Shown here piece by piece: positions 27,616 to 36,353 of a stretch of DNA of 64,000 nt; the stretch's first letter is position 1; each line of letters begins with the position of its first letter. The stretch is from Comamonadaceae bacterium. GTDB taxonomy: Bacteria; Pseudomonadota; Gammaproteobacteria; Burkholderiales; Burkholderiaceae_C. The notes under the pieces were generated by a model. The model was not told the DNA's origin. It did no database searches and saw only the letters and a list, made by a program, of their open reading frames with translations. Made by a program: the position numbers and the translations under genes. Where the stretch lies: positions 1 to 64,000 of the forward strand of contig CANJWZ010000013.1 of the NCBI GenBank assembly GCA_947478725.1, in the 5' to 3' direction.

Positions 27616-28323
27616 TTAGTCTTGCTGCTTGGCAAAGACGTAACCCACGCCACGCACCGTGAGGATACGTTTCGGCTCTTTGGCATCCACCTCAATCGCG
27701 TTGCGAATGCGGCCCATGTGCACGTCAATGGAGCGGTCAAATGCCTCCAGCTCGCGGCCGCGTACCGCCTCCATGATCTGGTCGCGGGTCAGCACTCGGC
27801 CGGCCCGCTCGGCCAGGGCCACCAGCAAGTCGAACTGGTAGGACGTCAGCTCGCAAGGCTTGCCTGAGATGCTGACAACACGCGCATCGCGATCAATCTC
27901 GAGCGAGCCAAAGCGCATGACCTTGTACGCACTGCTGATGCCGGCCACCACTTCGCTGCCGCGCCTCAAAACCGCCCGAATACGCGCCAGCAGTTCGCGC
28001 GGCTCAAAGGGCTTGGGCAGATAGTCATCAGCACCCATTTCCAAACCCACTATGCGGTCCATCGGGTCGCCCTTGGCGGTCAGCATCAGCACGGCAATCG
28101 CCGGGCTGGCCGCTTTGATGCGGCGGCACACTTCCAGACCGTCCATGTCGGGCAGCATCAGGTCCAGGATGACCAGCTCAGGTGGCGTGGTTTGCAGCGC
28201 ATCCAGACCAGTAGCGGCATCAGCCGCATGGGTAAACCCATAACCGGACTGACGCAAATACTCGCCCACCATGCTGGCCAGGCGGGTATCGTCTTCAATC
28301 ATGAGCAAGTGTTGTTGGGCCAT
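27616..28323 (-). CDS. Response regulator, OmpR family
   Basis: 235 residues from the ATG at 28323. Receiver domain with LLMIEDDTRLASMVGEYLRQ, phospho-acceptor Asp54 in VILDLMLPDMDG and lysine in DDYLPKPFEPRELLARIRAV. Winged-helix output domain ends ILTVRGVGYVFAKQ. Directly upstream of its kinase and 72 bases downstream of the AmpG-like gene, all on one strand; control of that permease is possible but not shown. Confidence 0.92.
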   Translation of the reverse strand: MAQQHLLMIEDDTRLASMVGEYLRQSGYGFTHAADAATGLDALQTTPPELVILDLMLPDMDGLEVCRRIKAASPAIAVLMLTAKGDPMDRIVGLEMGADDYLPKPFEPRELLARIRAVLRRGSEVVAGISSAYKVMRFGSLEIDRDARVVSISGKPCELTSYQFDLLVALAERAGRVLTRDQIMEAVRGRELEAFDRSIDVHMGRIRNAIEVDAKEPKRILTVRGVGYVFAKQQD

Positions 28324-28395
28324 GAAGCTATCCTTGCTGGGTTGCGGCAAGCAAGTTTGTCGCTTGGGTAAAGATCGGGTAAACCGCGCCGGGGG

Positions 28396-29766
28396 CTACT
28401 TGCCGGGCGCTGGGCGCTGCATGCGCGATGCCAGCCAGACCAGCACCAGCACGGGCAAGCCCAGCAAGGCAGTGGCCGTAAAAAAGTGGCTGTAGCCGAA
28501 CGCATCGACATACTTGCCAGAATAGCCCGCCAGAAATTTGGGCAACAGCAGCATCATTGAGCTGAACAGCGCGTACTGCGTGGCGGAGTAGTTGATGTTG
28601 GTCAGGCTGGACAAATAGGCAATGAACGCTGCCGACGCAATGCCGCTGGACAGGTTGTCGGCCGATATGACAAACGTCAGTGCCCACACATCATGGCCGC
28701 GCGAGCCCAGCCAGGCAAACAGCAGGTTGCTGCCCGCAGACAGCACCGCGCCCAGCATCAACACGCGCATCACGCCAAAGCGCATGGCCAGCACACCGCC
28801 GACAAAGGCACCTACCAGCGTCATGATGACGCCATAGATTTTGGTCACTGCCGCCACTTCGTCCTTGGTGTAGCCCATGTCCACATAAAACGGATTGGCC
28901 ATGATGCCCATCACCACATCGCTGATGCGATAAATCGCAATCAGCGCGAGGATCAAGATGGCCTGCTTGCCGTAGCGGCGCAAGAAGTCGGCGAACGGTT
29001 CAATCAAGGCGCTTTTCAGCCACTCGGCGGCGTTGCGCGCCGGGGGTATCAAGCGCATGGCGGGCTCAGGCGACAACAGCACGGTAGCCACGCCCAGCAA
29101 CATTGACGCGGCCATCACCCAGTACGCGGTTTGCCACGCGCCTTGCTGGTAGCCCACCACACCCGTCACTTCAGCCCGCGCGGCAATCCACAGGGCACCC
29201 GCACCGGCCCAAATCATCGCGATGCGGTAGCCGGTTTGGTAGGCGGCGGCCAGGGCGGCCTGACGGTCGGTGTCGGCTGATTCAATTCGGTAGGCATCCA
29301 GTGCAATGTCTTGCGTGGCCGAGCCAAAGGCGATCGCCAGCGCGCACCACACCACCGGCATGAGGGCCAGGCGCGGGTCGGTCAAACCGATGCCGATCAG
29401 CGCGCTGATGATGACGATTTGCGAAGCCAGCAGCCAGCTGCGCCGGCGGCCCAGCAGGCGCGTGAGGACCGGTATCGGCATGCGGTCGACCAGCGGCGCC
29501 CACACCCACTTGAAGGCATAGGCCAAACCAACCCAGCTCAGGTAGCCAATGGTGGTGCGGTTGATACCCGCCTCACGCAGCCAAAAGCTCAGGGTGCCAA
29601 ACACCAGCAGCAGCGGCAGCCCGGCTGAAAAGCCCAGCAGCAGCATGCGCAGCGTGGCAGGCTCGGCGTAGACGGCGAACACCTCGCGCCACGGCTTGTT
29701 GACTTTTTCGCTTGTGGGCGTGTATGGTGCTGCTGTCATGGTGGATGAAGGGTTTTTATCTGACAT
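28396..29766 (-). CDS. ampG: AmpG-like muropeptide permease (MFS)
   Basis: 456-residue major facilitator with about 12 membrane helices, of the AmpG type, which imports anhydro-muropeptides for cell-wall recycling. Family-like segments are LLLGFSAGLPLLLVFGTLSF then WLREAG, VWAPLVDRM, and ATQDIALDAYRIE. Start at 29766 or 27 bases inside at 29739. Divergent from the M48 protease gene with only 31 bases between starts. Confidence 0.82.
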   Translation of the reverse strand: MSDKNPSSTMTAAPYTPTSEKVNKPWREVFAVYAEPATLRMLLLGFSAGLPLLLVFGTLSFWLREAGINRTTIGYLSWVGLAYAFKWVWAPLVDRMPIPVLTRLLGRRRSWLLASQIVIISALIGIGLTDPRLALMPVVWCALAIAFGSATQDIALDAYRIESADTDRQAALAAAYQTGYRIAMIWAGAGALWIAARAEVTGVVGYQQGAWQTAYWVMAASMLLGVATVLLSPEPAMRLIPPARNAAEWLKSALIEPFADFLRRYGKQAILILALIAIYRISDVVMGIMANPFYVDMGYTKDEVAAVTKIYGVIMTLVGAFVGGVLAMRFGVMRVLMLGAVLSAGSNLLFAWLGSRGHDVWALTFVISADNLSSGIASAAFIAYLSSLTNINYSATQYALFSSMMLLLPKFLAGYSGKYVDAFGYSHFFTATALLGLPVLVLVWLASRMQRPAPGK

Positions 29767-29797
29767 GTTTCAAATCACTTTTGAGTATTATTAAGCG

Positions 29798-30640
29798 ATG
29801 TGCTTTTTATGCGACGCAAAATCTTCCGCCTGGTTTAGCCGACGGGCATTTTTAGGGGCTGCTGGCTCTGCTGCCATGGCAGCGCCGGTTGCGCCTGCTT
29901 TGGCGCAGGTGGACGTGGGGCCGTCGTCTGGCCTGCGCAAGCTGGTGCCGGCTGAAGAGCTTGAAGATGCCGCCAGCCAGCAGTACGCCCAGTTGCTGGC
30001 CGACGCCCGTGCAAAAGGCGCGCTGGCCCCACCCGGTAACCTGCAATTGCAACGCCTGCAGCACATTGCCGCCAAGCTGGTGCCACAAACCGCACAGTGG
30101 AACGACCGTGCCAGACAATGGAAGTGGGAAGTCAATTTGCTGGGCAGCAAACAGATCAACGCGTTTTGCATGCCGGGCGGCAAGATCGCTTTTTACACTG
30201 GCATTTTGAACCAGCTCAACCTGAGCGACGACGAAGCCGCGATGATCATGGGCCACGAAATGGCCCACGCCCTGCGCGAGCATGCGCGGGCCAGGATTGC
30301 CAAAAGCAAGGGCACGGGCGCAGTGCTGTCGATTGGCGCGCAACTCCTCGGCCTGGGCCAGTTGGGCGAGGTTGCCGCAAGTCTTGGCACACAACTGCTG
30401 ACCCTGAAATTCAGCCGTGAAGACGAAACCGATGCCGACCTGGTGGGACTGGAGCTGGCCGCACGCGCTGGCTACAACCCACAAGCCAGCGTCAGCCTGT
30501 GGGAAAAAATGGGGCAGGCCAGCAGCGGGGCAGGCGGCCCGAGCTTTTTGTCGACCCATCCGTCAGGGCCGCAGCGCATTCAGCAGCTACAAGCCAATGT
30601 ACCCAAGGTGCAAGGGCTGTACCAGCGCGCCGGGGGCTGA
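29798..30640 (+). CDS. Exported M48-family metalloprotease
   Basis: 280 residues. A short N-terminal CFLC stretch is followed by a signal peptide with two arginines (SRRAFLGAAGSAAMAA), so Tat export is possible. The zinc site is GHEMAHALREHAR with the third ligand in EDETDADLVGLELAARAG. Similar to BepA/LoiP-type periplasmic proteases that look after outer-membrane proteins. Followed 63 bases later by lemA on the same strand. Confidence 0.88.
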   Translation: MCFLCDAKSSAWFSRRAFLGAAGSAAMAAPVAPALAQVDVGPSSGLRKLVPAEELEDAASQQYAQLLADARAKGALAPPGNLQLQRLQHIAAKLVPQTAQWNDRARQWKWEVNLLGSKQINAFCMPGGKIAFYTGILNQLNLSDDEAAMIMGHEMAHALREHARARIAKSKGTGAVLSIGAQLLGLGQLGEVAASLGTQLLTLKFSREDETDADLVGLELAARAGYNPQASVSLWEKMGQASSGAGGPSFLSTHPSGPQRIQQLQANVPKVQGLYQRAGG

Positions 30641-30703
30641 GTCTCAGATTTTTAGGGCCTACACCCCAAAAATCAATGATCCCGATCACGGCAAGGACCC
30701 TGC

Positions 30704-31306
30704 ATGACCCCGTCACAAATCATTTCTCTGGCCATGACGGCTTTGCTCATCTTTTGGGCTGTTGGCGCGTACAACCGACTGGTGCGGCTGACAAACACCA
30801 TCGCCAATGCCTTTGGGCATATCGACGTGCAGCTCAAGCGCCGTTACGATCTGATCCCCAATCTGGTGCAAGCCTGCAAAAAATACCTCAGCCATGAGCG
30901 CGAAACCATGGCGGCTGTCATCAGCGCGCGCAATCAGGCCAAAGCCGCCAGCGATGCGGTTCGCAGCCGCCCCACCAGCGCACTGGCCGTGACCACACTG
31001 GCGGCGGCCGAGCAAACCTTGACAAGCAGCTTGGGCAGCCTGTTTGCCTTCAATGAAGCCTACCCGGAATTGAAATCCGACCAAACCATTCGTGAGCTCA
31101 GCGAGGCCCTGAGCAGCACCGACAACCAGGTGACGTTTGCGCGTCAGGCGTTTAACGACGCCGTGCTCGACTACAACCATGCGCGGGGGCAGTTCCCAGC
31201 GGTGTTGATTGCCAAACTGTTCAGCTTTGCGCCGTCAGCGATATGGCAAGCGGCCGAAAGCGCTGATCAGCACACAGATTTGCGGATCCGGATGTCCGAT
31301 CGATAA
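30704..31306 (+). CDS. lemA: LemA-family protein
   Basis: 200 residues. One N-terminal membrane helix (ISLAMTALLIFWAVGAYNRL), then the LemA coiled helical domain with QLKRRYDLIPNLVQACKKYL and the FNDAVLDYNHARGQFPAVLI end. The function of LemA is not settled; genes for it often lie beside membrane proteases, as here. AAGGA ribosome site precedes the start. Confidence 0.9.
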   Translation: MTPSQIISLAMTALLIFWAVGAYNRLVRLTNTIANAFGHIDVQLKRRYDLIPNLVQACKKYLSHERETMAAVISARNQAKAASDAVRSRPTSALAVTTLAAAEQTLTSSLGSLFAFNEAYPELKSDQTIRELSEALSSTDNQVTFARQAFNDAVLDYNHARGQFPAVLIAKLFSFAPSAIWQAAESADQHTDLRIRMSDR

Positions 31307-31371
31307 ATTCTGGGCCGGCGCGGCTGAAAGCTTGCTGTTTTGAATAAGCAAATGACAAATCGATGGAAGCA

Positions 31372-31432
31372 CGCGCTGGTTGCAGCAGCTTAACTACTGG
31401 ATACTCCCATGTCCGAGTACGCTGCAGCGCGT
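31372..31432. other. Long imperfect hairpin in the leader of the cytochrome gene
   Basis: CGCGCTG-GTT-GCAGC at the left pairs with GCTGCAGCGCG at the right around a loop of about 34 bases, with a 3-base bulge. It stands 35 bases before the cytochrome c start, after the lemA stop. It could end lemA transcription or act on the fcc message; no T run follows. Confidence 0.35.
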
Positions 31433-31466
31433 TAAATTCTGACTTGAACCAACTCACGGAATCATC

Positions 31467-31802
31467 ATGACCATCAAACCTATGGCCGCCTTCGCTGTCT
31501 TTTCCGTCGCGATCATTGGCCTGACAAACAACGCGTTGGCGCAAACAGATGCCGGCAAAGAGGCGCTGTACGTCAAAAGCCTGGCCGCCACCTGCGCCAA
31601 CTGCCACGGCACCAACGGCGTTGCCGTGACGGGCTCCAGCGTCACGTCGCTGGCGGGCCTGGACAAGGCCTACACCGTGGCACAAATGAAAGCCTTCAAG
31701 ACCGGCACCCGCCCCGCCACCGTGATGCACCAGCTCAGCAAGGGCTACAGCGACGCGCAGATTGAGGTGCTCGCCGCGTATTTCGCAGCACAAAAGAAAT
31801 AA
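31467..31802 (+). CDS. Periplasmic cytochrome c, sulfide dehydrogenase subunit type
   Basis: 111 residues with a signal peptide (about 1-26, ending ALAQ). The single heme site is Cys43-Ala-Asn-Cys46-His47 (TCANCHGTNG), and the axial methionine is likely in RPATVMHQLSKGYSD. Small class I cytochromes of this form pair with FccB-like flavoproteins to carry electrons from sulfide. Gene spacing to fccB is 11 bases, so they form one unit. Confidence 0.85.
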   Translation: MTIKPMAAFAVFSVAIIGLTNNALAQTDAGKEALYVKSLAATCANCHGTNGVAVTGSSVTSLAGLDKAYTVAQMKAFKTGTRPATVMHQLSKGYSDAQIEVLAAYFAAQKK

Positions 31803-31813
31803 GAAAGTTCATC

Positions 31814-33118
31814 ATGACCAAAACAACGCTTTCCAGTCGCCGTGCGTTTTTGCACTCGTCTGCCGCCCTGAGTCTGCTGGGCATCTCTGGCTTGTCCGCT
31901 TGCGCCAGCATGTCAGGTGTGCCATCCAAAGCCAAAGTGGTGGTGATTGGCGGCGGCTACGGCGGCGCAACGGCGGCCAAGTATGTGCGCCTGCTGTCGG
32001 ATTACAAAATTGACGTGGTGCTGATTGAACCGCAAGAGGCGTTTGTGTCGTGCCCGATGTCCAATCTGGTCGTCAGTGGCGTCAAGCAACTCGACTTTCT
32101 TACCACCTCCTACGCCGGTTTGAGCAAGAACCACGGCATCACGGTTGTCAAAGATTTTGCAGACAGCATCGATACCGCCAAAAAAACCGTCACTTTGCGC
32201 GGTGGAAGCGTGATTGCCTACGACAAGCTCGTGGTGTCGCCCGGTGTTGATTTGATGTTTGGCGGCATCGAAGGCCTGCAGGCCGCCCATGCCAGCGGCC
32301 AGATACTGCAAGCTTGGAAAGCCGGACCCGAAACCGTGGCGCTGCGCCAGCAGCTGCAAGCCATGCCCGACGGCGGCGTGTTTGCCATCACGATTCCAGA
32401 AGCGCCCTATCGCTGCCCACCCGGCCCTTATGAGCGGGCATCGGTGGTGGCCGGTTATTTCAAGGCCAACAAGCCCAGATCAAAGGTGCTGATTCTGGAT
32501 GCGAATCCGGATGTCACGTCCAAGCCCGGACTGTTCAAGAAAGTCTGGGCTGAGCAGTACCCGGGCATGGTCGAGTACCGTGGTCAGCATAAGGCGGTGG
32601 CGGTTGATGCCAAAACAAACACCGTCAAATTCGATGTCCAGGACGATGTGAAAGCGTCTGTGCTGAATGTGCTGCCGTCCATGCGTGCCGGGGCCATTGC
32701 TGTGAAGACCGGGCTGAACAACCAGGCCAACAACCGCTGGTGCGGCGTGAACTACCTGACCTTTGAGTCCACCGCCGCCAAAGACGTGCACGTGCTGGGC
32801 GACTCGATTCAGGTGGCACCAGCCATGCCCAAAAGCGGGCACATGGCCAACAGCCACGGCAAGGTGGCCGCCAGCGCCATCGTGGCCCAGCTGTCGGGCT
32901 GGGACGTGAACCCTGCACCGATGCTGACCAACACCTGCTACAGCTTTGTGGACACCAAAAACGTGATTCACGTGGCCAGCGTGCATGAATACGTTGCCCT
33001 TGAGAAAACCTTCAAGACGGTGGCGGGCTCGGGCGGTATCAGCACCGCACCCAATGAGCTGGAAGGCGTGTATGCCCTGAACTGGGCCAGCAACATCTGG
33101 GCAGATACGCTGACGTGA
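31814..33118 (+). CDS. fccB: Flavocytochrome c sulfide dehydrogenase, flavoprotein subunit
   Basis: 434 residues. Tat-type leader (SSRRAFLHSSAALSLLGISG) ending near a cysteine. FAD-binding VVVIGGGYGGATAAKYVRLL follows. The family cysteines appear in EAFVSCPMSNLVVSG and in LTNTCYSFVD, expected to form the redox disulfide that handles sulfide. The C-terminal FCSD domain is present. With the cytochrome it oxidises sulfide to sulfur species in the periplasm; SoxF is a close relative and the alternative name. Confidence 0.88.
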   Translation: MTKTTLSSRRAFLHSSAALSLLGISGLSACASMSGVPSKAKVVVIGGGYGGATAAKYVRLLSDYKIDVVLIEPQEAFVSCPMSNLVVSGVKQLDFLTTSYAGLSKNHGITVVKDFADSIDTAKKTVTLRGGSVIAYDKLVVSPGVDLMFGGIEGLQAAHASGQILQAWKAGPETVALRQQLQAMPDGGVFAITIPEAPYRCPPGPYERASVVAGYFKANKPRSKVLILDANPDVTSKPGLFKKVWAEQYPGMVEYRGQHKAVAVDAKTNTVKFDVQDDVKASVLNVLPSMRAGAIAVKTGLNNQANNRWCGVNYLTFESTAAKDVHVLGDSIQVAPAMPKSGHMANSHGKVAASAIVAQLSGWDVNPAPMLTNTCYSFVDTKNVIHVASVHEYVALEKTFKTVAGSGGISTAPNELEGVYALNWASNIWADTLT

Positions 33119-33372
33119 TCTGAGTCCTGCGGCAGCTTGGCCCTTTGGGTCGCGATGACGCAGGCTCAGCACGCCGTGGCACAAAAAGATGCCGAATTGG
33201 GGCAGATCGCTCCGACTGCGGGAAAGTCCCAGTGCACTGTCTCAGTGCATTGCTTAACATCCGTGCATTGCATCAGCGCTTGACGGCGCTGTATGCGAGA
33301 AGCCGAGGAGACACCATAAAAGGACAGCGTGTCAGCCCTGCCAACACAAACGGCAGGACGGGCACACCCAAC
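33119..33372. other. Non-coding stretch between fccB and a strong terminator
   Basis: About 250 bases without a believable gene (a 95-codon frame has no protein-like features). It holds GGGA-AAG-TCCC, the palindrome CAGTGCACTG followed by a near copy CAGTGCATTG, and GCCGAGGAGACACC. It may be just the 3' leader of the fcc message or an independent small RNA. Confidence 0.3.
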
Positions 33373-33404
33373 AAGAGCGCTGGAAATCCCAGCGCTCTTT
33401 TTTT
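33373..33404 (+). terminator. Strong intrinsic terminator
   Basis: 11-base perfect stem AAGAGCGCTGG / CCAGCGCTCTT with loop AAATC, then seven T. It ends either the fcc transcript, 255 bases after the stop codon, or a small RNA encoded in between. Confidence 0.9.
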
Positions 33405-33463
33405 GCCCAAATCAAGCCCTGAAAATCCATGAAATCGGGCTTAGTCCCAACGGATACATGATC

Positions 33464-33487
33464 TAGTAGCTCTTAAATAGATAGCAA
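33464..33487. repeat. Dispersed repeat family A, upstream of the TSUP gene
   Basis: TAGTAGCTCTTAAATAGATA followed by GC, the AT core of family A, 35 bases before the start codon. Confidence 0.5.
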
Positions 33488-33521
33488 TTGACGAACGTTG
33501 CCAAATGCGACAATCACCCGC

Positions 33522-34280
33522 ATGGAATTGTTGATCGTCACGCTGGCCTCGCTGCTGGCCGGTTTTGTGGACTCGATTGTGGGCGGCGGCGGGCTGATTT
33601 TGGTGCCAGCCCTGTTTGCCGTCTTTCCGACCACCCACCCGGCCACCCTGTTTGGCGTCAACAAGGGTGCCTCCGTCTGGGGGACGGCGGTGGCCACTGT
33701 GCAGTACGCCAGCCGGGTGCAAATGCGCTGGTCGGCCCTGCTGCCAGCGGCGGGGGCAGGCTTTGCGGGCTCTTTGGCCGGGGCCTGGCTGGTGACCCTC
33801 ATTTCGGGCGGCTTTTTGCGCAAGGCACTGCCCTTTGTGCTGCTGGCGGTGCTGGCGTATACGCTCGTCAAAAAAGACCTGGGCCGTACGCACGCGCCAC
33901 GCTTTAGCGGCGCCGCCGAAACCCTCGCCGCCTGCTGCATCGGCCTGGTGCTGGGTTTTTACGATGGGTTTTTCGGGCCAGGCACAGGCAGCTTTTTGGT
34001 ATTTTTATTTGTGCGCTGGCTGGGCTATGACTTTTTAAACGCATCGGCCTCAGCCAAGTTGCTCAACACCGCCACCAATCTGGCGGCCCTGCTGCTGTTT
34101 GCCTACAAGGGCCATGTGTGGTGGCACTTTGCCTTGAGCATGGCGCTGGCCAACATCGTGGGCAGCCTGCTGGGTGCGCGGCTGGCGCTCAAGCATGGCT
34201 CTGGCTTTGTGCGGCTGGTGTTTATCGTGGTGGTCAGCGCGCTGATTTTAAAAACCGGGTTTGATGCGTTTTTAAAATAA
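33522..34280 (+). CDS. TSUP-family membrane transporter (sulfite exporter TauE/SafE-like)
   Basis: 252 residues, about eight hydrophobic helices in two halves, with the family signature ASLLAGFVDSIVGGGGLILV then PAL and, in the second half, LGFYDGFFGPGTGSFLVFLF. Members export sulfite, sulfoacetate or other organosulfur anions. Standing downstream of a sulfide dehydrogenase, a role in sulfur-product export is plausible but not shown. ATG at 33522 chosen over 33498. Convergent with mrdA, 12 bases apart. Confidence 0.88.
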   Translation: MELLIVTLASLLAGFVDSIVGGGGLILVPALFAVFPTTHPATLFGVNKGASVWGTAVATVQYASRVQMRWSALLPAAGAGFAGSLAGAWLVTLISGGFLRKALPFVLLAVLAYTLVKKDLGRTHAPRFSGAAETLAACCIGLVLGFYDGFFGPGTGSFLVFLFVRWLGYDFLNASASAKLLNTATNLAALLLFAYKGHVWWHFALSMALANIVGSLLGARLALKHGSGFVRLVFIVVVSALILKTGFDAFLK

Positions 34281-34292
34281 TCTCTGGGACTG

Positions 34293-36353
34293 TCAAGGAC
34301 TGGTTTTGGCGGCCAGCTTGATGCTTTTTGGCGCTGGCACTGCGGGTGCAACCGTTGCCACTGGCTTGCCCACCGGTACCAGACCCGCCACGCCGGCACC
34401 GCCGGAGCCGCCAGGCAATAAGTTAGTCATGTCAGCCGCGCGGCGCGGCTTGCCAATCGGCGCACCGGCCTGGCCCAGCTTGACAGCGGCCATGTCTTCT
34501 TCGCTGGGGTACTGGCCCATCAGCATGTAGTCAAAAGCGCGTCTGGCCAGCGGTGCTGCGGCCGCAGCGCCCCAGCCTGCGTTTTCAACAATCACAGCAA
34601 TCGCAATTTTGGGGTCATCTGCCGGAGCCATGGCAATGTACAGCGAATGGTCGCGCTGTGACTCTTCGAGTTTTGCACTGTTGTACTTGGTGTTGGCGCT
34701 GAGGGCCACCGCCTGGGCCGTACCGGTCTTGCCGCCGCTGAGGTAGCCGGCTCCGGCAAACACCCTGGCCGAGGTGCCGCCTTGAGTCACGCCCAACAGC
34801 GCCTGGCGAATGATGGCCACATGTTCAGGCTTGTAACCCAGATCGACCGGTGCCGCCAGCGGCAGCTGCTTCATGCTGCGGGTGACCGAGTCTTGCGTGC
34901 CGATGACCAGACGCGGCTTGTGCTGGATGCCGTTGTTCACCACGGCTGCCGTGGCCTGCGCCAGTTGCAGCATGGTAAAGCTGTTGTAGCCTTGGCCGAT
35001 GCCCAGCGAGATGGTTTCCCCGGCGAACCACTTTTGCGCTTCTGCCTTTTTGAAGTACCGCTTCTTCCAGGCCTGGCTGGGCAAGATGCCCCGCACCTCG
35101 CCGTTGATGTCGATGCCGGTGATCTGGCCAAAGCCGAGCGGCTTCATGAAATCATGAATCGCGTCGACACCCATCTCATTGGCCAGCGAGTAAAAGTAAA
35201 CATTGCTCGACTCGACAATCGCACGGTTCATGTCCATGATGCCGCCCTTTTCATTTTCAGGGCTGCCAAACCGCCTGCCACCAAACATGAAAAAACCAGG
35301 GTCATTGATGAGTGTGGTGGCCGCACGTTTGCCGGTGTGCAGCGCCGCCATCGCCATGAAGGGCTTGTAGGTGGAGCCGGGCGGGTAAGTGCCGCGCAGC
35401 GCCCGGTTCAGCAGGGGCTTGTCCGTCGATTCATTGAGCTCCTGCCAGCTCTCAGCGTCGATGCCGTCCACAAACAGGTTCGGGTCAAAAGTGGGCTTGC
35501 TGACAAAGGCCAGCACGTCGCCGGTTTTGGGGTCAATGGCCACCAGCGCGCCGCGCCGGTCGCCAAACATTTCCTCCACCAGGTGCTGCAGCTTGATGTC
35601 AATCGACAGCATCACCGTGTCACCCGGCGTGGCCGGGTTGGTGGCCAGCTTGCGCACCGCGCGGCCACCGGCGGATGTTTCGACCTGGTCAACGCCGGTG
35701 GTGCCATGCAGTTGCTGCTCAAAGCTTTGCTCCACCCCCAGCTTGCCAATGTAGTCGGTGCCGCGGTAATTACCCTGGTCATCGCTGTTGTCGATGGCTT
35801 CTTTCTCGCTCTGGTTGATGCGGCCTATGTAGCCCACCACATGGCTGCCCAGCGGGCCATAGGGGTAGCTGCGAAACAGCCGCGCCTTGATGTCAACACC
35901 CGGAAAGCGAAAACGCTGGGCAGAAAATCGCGCCACCTCTTCGTCTGTCAGGCGGGTGCGAATCGGCAATGATTCGAAGTTTTTGGACTCTTCTCGCAAG
36001 CGCTTGAAACGGCGCTTGTCGCGCAACTGAATGTCGATGACAGAACCCAATGCAGCGATGGTCTCGTCCAGATTGCCGACCTTCGATGGCGTGATTTCCA
36101 GCGTGTAAGCCGAGTAGTTGGTGGCCAACACAATGCCGTTGCGGTCCAGTATCAGGCCCCGGTTGGGGACGATAGGCACCACCGCCGTGCGGTTACTTTC
36201 GGCCTGCTCGTTCAGATCAGCGTGACGGTAAACCTGCAGATACACCAGCCGCACTGCCAGCAAGAAAAATGCGCACAACACCACCAGGCTGGCCATCATC
36301 ACACGCCCACGAAAGCGCGACAGGTCGGCTTCAACGTTGCGGAGTTCAGTCAT
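34293..36353 (-). CDS. mrdA: Penicillin-binding protein 2 (elongasome transpeptidase)
   Basis: Cross-links peptidoglycan during rod-shape elongation. 686 residues from the ATG at 36353, overlapping mreD by 4 bases; the much longer open frame is antisense-like in mreD. Single N-terminal membrane helix (about 18-38), the dimerisation domain, then the transpeptidase with PPGSTYKPF (catalytic Ser near 327), ESSNVYF and SGGKTGTAQA. An alanine/proline/valine-rich tail makes it longer than E. coli PBP2 (about 630). No rodA follows; the next gene is on the other strand. Confidence 0.95.
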   Translation of the reverse strand: MTELRNVEADLSRFRGRVMMASLVVLCAFFLLAVRLVYLQVYRHADLNEQAESNRTAVVPIVPNRGLILDRNGIVLATNYSAYTLEITPSKVGNLDETIAALGSVIDIQLRDKRRFKRLREESKNFESLPIRTRLTDEEVARFSAQRFRFPGVDIKARLFRSYPYGPLGSHVVGYIGRINQSEKEAIDNSDDQGNYRGTDYIGKLGVEQSFEQQLHGTTGVDQVETSAGGRAVRKLATNPATPGDTVMLSIDIKLQHLVEEMFGDRRGALVAIDPKTGDVLAFVSKPTFDPNLFVDGIDAESWQELNESTDKPLLNRALRGTYPPGSTYKPFMAMAALHTGKRAATTLINDPGFFMFGGRRFGSPENEKGGIMDMNRAIVESSNVYFYSLANEMGVDAIHDFMKPLGFGQITGIDINGEVRGILPSQAWKKRYFKKAEAQKWFAGETISLGIGQGYNSFTMLQLAQATAAVVNNGIQHKPRLVIGTQDSVTRSMKQLPLAAPVDLGYKPEHVAIIRQALLGVTQGGTSARVFAGAGYLSGGKTGTAQAVALSANTKYNSAKLEESQRDHSLYIAMAPADDPKIAIAVIVENAGWGAAAAAPLARRAFDYMLMGQYPSEEDMAAVKLGQAGAPIGKPRRAADMTNLLPGGSGGAGVAGLVPVGKPVATVAPAVPAPKSIKLAAKTSP

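Noticed and set aside
33215-33240. GGGAAAGTCCC resembling part of RNase P RNA
   Set aside because: None of the other conserved RNase P blocks is present; it is only a short hairpin.
33145-33432. 95-codon plus-strand frame after fccB
   Set aside because: Runs through the strong terminator and has no protein-like composition or ribosome site.
34782-35972. 396-codon plus-strand open frame opposite mrdA
   Set aside because: Antisense shadow; the opposite strand encodes all transpeptidase motifs of PBP2.
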